In this document: positions 60,701 to 64,000 of the stretch, one piece after another
Layout of the letters: each line of letters starts with the position of its first letter
Position numbering within the stretch: the stretch's first letter is position 1
From: Biomphalaria glabrata
Taxonomy: Eukaryota > Mollusca > Gastropoda > Planorbidae
DNA length: 64,000 bases
Assembly: GCF_947242115.1 (NCBI RefSeq)
Contig: NC_074720.1
Location: forward strand, 26,975,377-27,039,376
Direction: 5' to 3'
Position numbers and translations under genes: made by a program
The notes under the pieces: model-generated
The model's database searches: none
Told to the model about the DNA's origin: nothing
What the model saw: only the letters and a program-made list of their open reading frames with translations

Positions 60701-60853
60701 ATGTCTTTCTGAGAAAGCGAGGCTTCGAAATGAAGTCACCTATCTGTCTATCTTATGAATGTTTCTTTCTGTGACCTTTTTCGTTATTAAGAATGCATCT
60801 TCCTGTTAATGGAATGGTTGGACACATTGGTATAGCTCTGTAAATAAATTTAC
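57704..60853. other. Intergenic region between genes B and C
   Basis: Mostly AT-rich with no supported gene. Near 58770-58790 ccatggctacgcctatg looks like the end of a DNA transposon. The region 58830-59130 has many tctagatc/agatct palindromic words. The patch 59420-59800 is less AT-rich, and its minus strand is open over about 100 codons in more than one frame (for example 59588-59794); it may be a dispersed repeat. A G12-type run lies near 60294-60310 and a 25-bp tandem (tatgtgtgggtgtgtgaagg, three copies) at 60597-60672. Confidence 0.4.
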
Positions 60854-60859
60854 TTTATT
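60854..60859 (-). promoter_or_regulatory. Possible poly(A) signal of gene C
   Basis: AATAAA on the minus strand about 330 bases past the gene C stop. Plausible by position only. Confidence 0.3.
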
Positions 60860-61027
60860 TGTAAACCAAACTCACTGTGATTCACAGATTACATTCTTTC
60901 AGTATTAAGTTGTTCTACCCAGTGTTGTTTTTGAGTATTTGATTGGAATTTATAAAGCTCTTAAACAAATGCAATCAGATGTTCGACTGCTTGTAACTGT
61001 ACTTTCTACAAAACTATTTATCTACCT

Positions 61028-61151
61028 AGCACACACTGCTCAACCACACACTGCTCAACCACACACTGCTCAACCACACACTGCTCAACCACACACTGCT
61101 CAACCACACACTGCTCAACCACACACTGCTCAACCACACACTGCTCAACCC
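61028..61151. repeat. 15-bp tandem repeat, 8 copies, in the gene C 3' flank
   Basis: acacactgctcaacc repeated without change, starting 35 bases downstream of the gene C stop and so probably in its 3' UTR. Confidence 0.95.
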
Positions 61152-61185
61152 TCTAATCAAGCCTAATCACTGATTTTCTTTGTCG

Positions 61186-61436
61186 CTAGCCTCTCGTGGT
61201 AACGGAGAAGTACAGACAATTAGTGCTGTTGTCCAGTAGACCCGGGTTCAAGTCTGTGTCCTCTGTAATCACGTGACATAGATTTTGACTGCTGACGAAG
61301 CTGACTCCAAGACACAGTGGGCAGTTTAAACACAGCAGACTACAGCCTGTATGGCTGTACGTGTTGCGGTAGGTCACCTGATGTTGACCGTTATAACAAA
61401 AGTTACCAGCTAGTTCAAGAGAAGCAAAACTAGACA
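61186..61436 (-). CDS. Gene C, terminal exon: PAN/apple-like domain
   Basis: Minus-strand exon with acceptor ttttttttgttcatttcag. It starts with TG, completing an ATG (Met) codon with the A ending the exon at 62988, and runs to a TAG at 61186-61188. Reads SSFASLELAGNFCYNGQHQV, TYRNTYSHTGCSLLCLNCPL, CLGVSFVSSQNLCHVITEDT, DLNPGLLDNSTNCLYFSVTT and RG. The pattern C....C..C..C..C.GVSF....LC.........NC.YF is that of a PAN/apple-type disulphide domain, common in secreted and surface lectin-like proteins of molluscs. N-x-S/T sites (NST) fit an extracellular place. Seven or more cysteines; family by pattern only. Confidence 0.65.
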
Positions 61437-62127
61437 CTGAAATGAACAAAAAAAATAATTTTAAACTAATCTGTCATTGATAACACTAAATAGCAAATAG
61501 TAAGGTGAAATTGGCAGGACCGTAGGGGCAGATAGCTGTTACAATGCTAGGACAGTTCCGTACTATGTCACCAAATGTCCAATAGCCATTTGTCCCTACA
61601 TTAGAGTCTAAATCAAGCACAAGGTACACCGAGTGATTCAAGTGTAGATAATTCTTTTATAATTTTCAATGTAAATAAGCTATAAAGAGTTTGAAATTTA
61701 TCGATCCCTTTCCAAACTTTAATAACATGACAGATCGCAAGCCTGCAAACTTTAATAAATGATATACTATACGGCAGTGAGTCATGTATACAAAGCAAGA
61801 AAGAAAATTTAATTGAAATTCATTTCTCTTGCTCTGCCTTCGGAGGATACTGGAAATCCCCTGACAAGAAAGAGAGCAACATTGGGATACTTGTTGAACG
61901 GGTCTTCCCATCTTCTTTACAATTCCCAGATAACCTCCCTTGCACTGGTCATGGCCGCCGGTTGGAGGACAGTTGTAAAACATCCTTTATGGACAAGAAG
62001 CGATGGGCTCACTGGTCGTCCCACTTCCAATATGTGGATGTAAGGAAACGTGATTTCAACCACGTAAAAAGGTGTTCTGCGAGATGGACCCTGGTCAGTC
62101 TACGACTGAAAGAGGCCAAAAAGATCG
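61437..62127. other. Intron of gene C, left part
   Basis: Plus-strand frames at 61813-62043 and 61962-62153 (MEDSCKTSFMDKKRWAHWSS...) overlap and look slightly protein-like. They could be a LINE scrap; no known motif is present. Confidence 0.35.
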
Positions 62128-62386
62128 CAGGCCTCAATACTTCTTTATCATGATGCAGGCCTCAATACTTCTTTATCATGATGCAGGCCTCAATACTTCT
62201 TTATCATGATGCAGGCCTCAATACTTCTTTATCATGATGCAGGCCTCAATACTTCTTTATCATGATGCAGGCCTCAATACTTCTTTATCATGATGCAGGC
62301 CTCAATACTTCTTTATCATGATGCAGGCCTCAATACTTCTTTATCATGATGCAGGCCTCAATACTTCTTTATCATGATGCAGGCCT
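62128..62386. repeat. 28-bp minisatellite, about 9 copies
   Basis: gcaggcctcaatacttcttt followed by atcatgat, essentially identical copies, in the intron of gene C. Confidence 0.96.
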
Positions 62387-62532
62387 GCTAATTGACTACC
62401 ACCAGCTTGAATTGTGATGAAAAGGTTGGTGTGTGTGTGAAATCCCATAAGTATAAAACAGGCCATGCTACAGTTTAAAAAGGTATAAAATAGATCATGC
62501 TACAGATATAGTTCAACCTTATTTTCTCTGTG

Positions 62533-62790
62533 CAGTGGCTGAGTGGTAAAGTGCTTGGCTTCCAAACCGGGGTTCTTAGGTTCGAATCCTGGTCAAGACT
62601 GGGATTTTTAATTTCGAGATCTTTAGGGTGCATCTGAGTCTATCCAGCTCTAATGGGGGTACCTGAAATTATTCTGGGAAAAGTAAAGGTGGTCAATCTT
62701 TGTTCTGGCCACACGACACCCTCTTCAAGCGTTGGCTACAGAAACAGAATACCTTTACATCTTCAGCCTATAGATTGATGAGGTAAGAAG
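62533..62790 (+). mobile_element. tRNA-derived SINE
   Basis: A-box-like tggctgagtgg (62536-62546) and a perfect B box ggttcgaatcc (62579-62589) at the normal spacing of about 33 bases. The tRNA-related head continues to about 62605, followed by a non-tRNA body (ctggccacacgacaccctct, ctacagaaacagaat, ctttacatcttcagcctata). Pol III promoter intact by eye. No clear target duplication was found. It sits in the gene C intron, in antisense orientation to the gene. Confidence 0.8.
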
Positions 62791-62987
62791 TGGTGACGGT
62801 AGATCTCGTTTTCGTTATAGCATAAATACGATTTGAGAACGAAACATAATGTATCAGTAACAACAAAAACGACAACTACATCAACAGGAACAACTCTAAG
62901 TACTAAGTACAATCACAGCAACACCAACTAGAACAATAGTTACAACTACAATATCAACAGCAACTTGTACACCAACCAATGACTTAC

Positions 62988-63111
62988 TGCTGGCACTTGG
63001 ACATAGACCAAGAACTGAAGACAATGTTGGAGGAGCCATTACGGTCATGACGTAGCCGGTCTCATTAGCTGGATAGGACTGACCAACGTAAGGACCGAAG
63101 TAAGACACTAA
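62988..63111 (-). CDS. Gene C, penultimate exon
   Basis: A 124-bp minus-strand exon with acceptor ttatcattacccacag and consensus donor gtaagt. Reads LVSYFGPYVGQSYPANETGY, VMTVMAPPTLSSVLGLCPSA, S, then A of a split codon. The frame is closed by a TAA just upstream of the acceptor, as expected for an exon edge. Phase 1 at its end fits the start of the exon at 61436, giving 375 bp (124 codons plus stop) in one frame. N-x-T site (NET) present; no known domain in this part. The 5' part of the gene must lie right of 63111, possibly beyond the window. Confidence 0.58.
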
Positions 63112-63431
63112 CTGTGGGTAATGATAAACAAAAGATTACTGTCTTACTAGAGTGTAGGTGAGCACTCCTCGCGAATGGTGAACACTGGGAAGAAAAGTGT
63201 TCTACAAAAACTATCGAGTGTCTAATTAGTTCAAAGAGAAGTGTAAACAGGAAGTGTATTGACGCATCGCCTGATCCAAGCTTCTAGTTTATACACAGAA
63301 AGGGAAATGATTCGTTTTTTAAAAAACATTTTGTAGAGCCTAGAGGAGACAAACTTATTTTAAGATCTGTCATCAGTTCATTCAGTTCATACGTTTTAAG
63401 CATTCTTCACTTCAGAAACACATTCTCCTGA
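63112..63431. other. Upstream intron of gene C
   Basis: A second acceptor/donor pair on the minus strand (63184 to 63148, 37 bp) exists, but it would leave a 36-bp intron, too short, so I do not call it. Nothing else is seen. Confidence 0.4.
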
Positions 63432-63730
63432 CAACTAAAGCTCTCCTGACATCTAAAGCTCTCCTGACATTTACAGCTCTCTTGACATCTAAAGCTCTCC
63501 TGTCATCTAAAGCTCTCCTGATCTCTAAAGCTCTCCTGAACTCTAAAGCTCTCCTGACATCTAAAGCTCTCCTGACATCTACTGCTCTCCTGACATCTAA
63601 AGCTCTCCTGACATCTAAAGCCCCCTGACATCTACAGCTCTCCTGACATCTACAGCTCTCCTGACATCTACAGCTCTCCTGACATCTAAAGCTCTCCTGA
63701 CATCTAAAGCTCTCTTGACATCTGAAGCTT
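63432..63730. repeat. 18-bp minisatellite, about 17 copies
   Basis: ctctcctgacatctaaag with acag, actg and gaactc variants. Confidence 0.95.
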
Positions 63731-64000
63731 ATTACTCATCCAATTCAAAATGTCAAAGTATATGAAATAAAGTGACGTGGGGGGGGGGCAATGGCCGATC
63801 CTGAAGTGTGAGTGACACTCGAGATACAGGTAGTGTAAGTAGATCTTTATTAGGCGTATTTATTGTGATATTATTTGAGTGTTCATCGAGACCTCTTGTA
63901 GTTGTGGCCTGTTTCGGTCAGAAAGATGCCAACAGAACGATGGTTTAACACTCTTTAGATATTCGACCGTTTCTAATCATTTTATTAACCATTTGAATAA
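63731..64000. other. Unique sequence at window end
   Basis: A G10 run near 63780. No gene is recognised. Confidence 0.5.

Noticed and set aside
62862-62987. Thr-rich plus-strand reading (TTTKTTTTSTGTT) similar to the gene A linker
   Set aside because: It is broken by stops and lies beside the minus-strand exon and donor of gene C; the plus reading looks like low-complexity ACA/ACT text.
63148-63184. 37-bp minus-strand exon upstream of gene C's exon
   Set aside because: It would leave an intron of 36 bp, shorter than animal spliceosomal introns.

Overview
This looks like a repeat-dominated intergenic and intronic stretch of an animal genome, most likely a gastropod mollusc (inference). The reasons are split genes with GT-AG introns, a tRNA-derived SINE, many decayed LINE 3' ends, hAT-type DNA transposons with 8-bp target duplications, and extracellular cysteine-rich modules (ShKT-like, PAN-like) of the kind common in molluscs. 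Species cannot be settled from the sequence alone. There are no bacterial operons, rRNA genes or CRISPR arrays.

Six large minisatellite arrays make up about 43% of the window: a 30/28-bp array (1-5458), a 46-bp array (10180-11885), a 60-bp array (13017-17606), a 28-bp array (18877-28160), a 15-bp array (30731-31742) and a 29-bp array (36918-42309). A dozen smaller arrays are scattered between them. Most long open frames in the window are artefacts of these arrays, because units of 15, 30 and 60 bp keep frames open on one or both strands.

Three split host genes can be read through splice signals and matching codon phase. (A) Plus strand: a 120-bp exon at 12603 and an exon at 29710 join in phase across a 17-kb intron that holds the 60-bp and 28-bp arrays. 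They encode two small cysteine-rich modules followed by a threonine-rich linker. (B) Minus strand: exons at 57644-57703 (ATG), 55064-55386, 49857-49876, 47628-47672 and 36054-36289 (stop) give one open frame of 227 codons plus stop over 21.6 kb. The 29-bp array sits in the last intron. The product is acidic and then basic at its end, and is not recognised. (C) Minus strand: exons at 62988-63111 and 61186-61436 (stop) join in phase and end in a PAN/apple-like cysteine-rich domain; the 5' part lies beyond the window.

Mobile elements: a 5.4-kb DNA element at 6562-11929 has near-perfect inverted ends and a perfect 8-bp target duplication. It contains a smaller hAT-like element, a LINE copy with its own target duplication, and the 46-bp array. 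A second element at 28247-29588 has a perfect 8-bp duplication of hAT type. A composite hAT at 46393-47536 carries two remnants of the hAT dimerisation domain on the minus strand. LINE 3' fragments of several lineages occur at about 8.4, 18.0, 30.6, 32.3, 34.4, 34.7, 42.7, 45.5, 50.6 and 56.0 kb; those at 18.0, 50.6 and 56.0 kb share a terminal C2H2 zinc finger. The two recurring themes are minisatellites next to or inside transposable elements, and host genes that carry multi-kilobase minisatellites in their introns.
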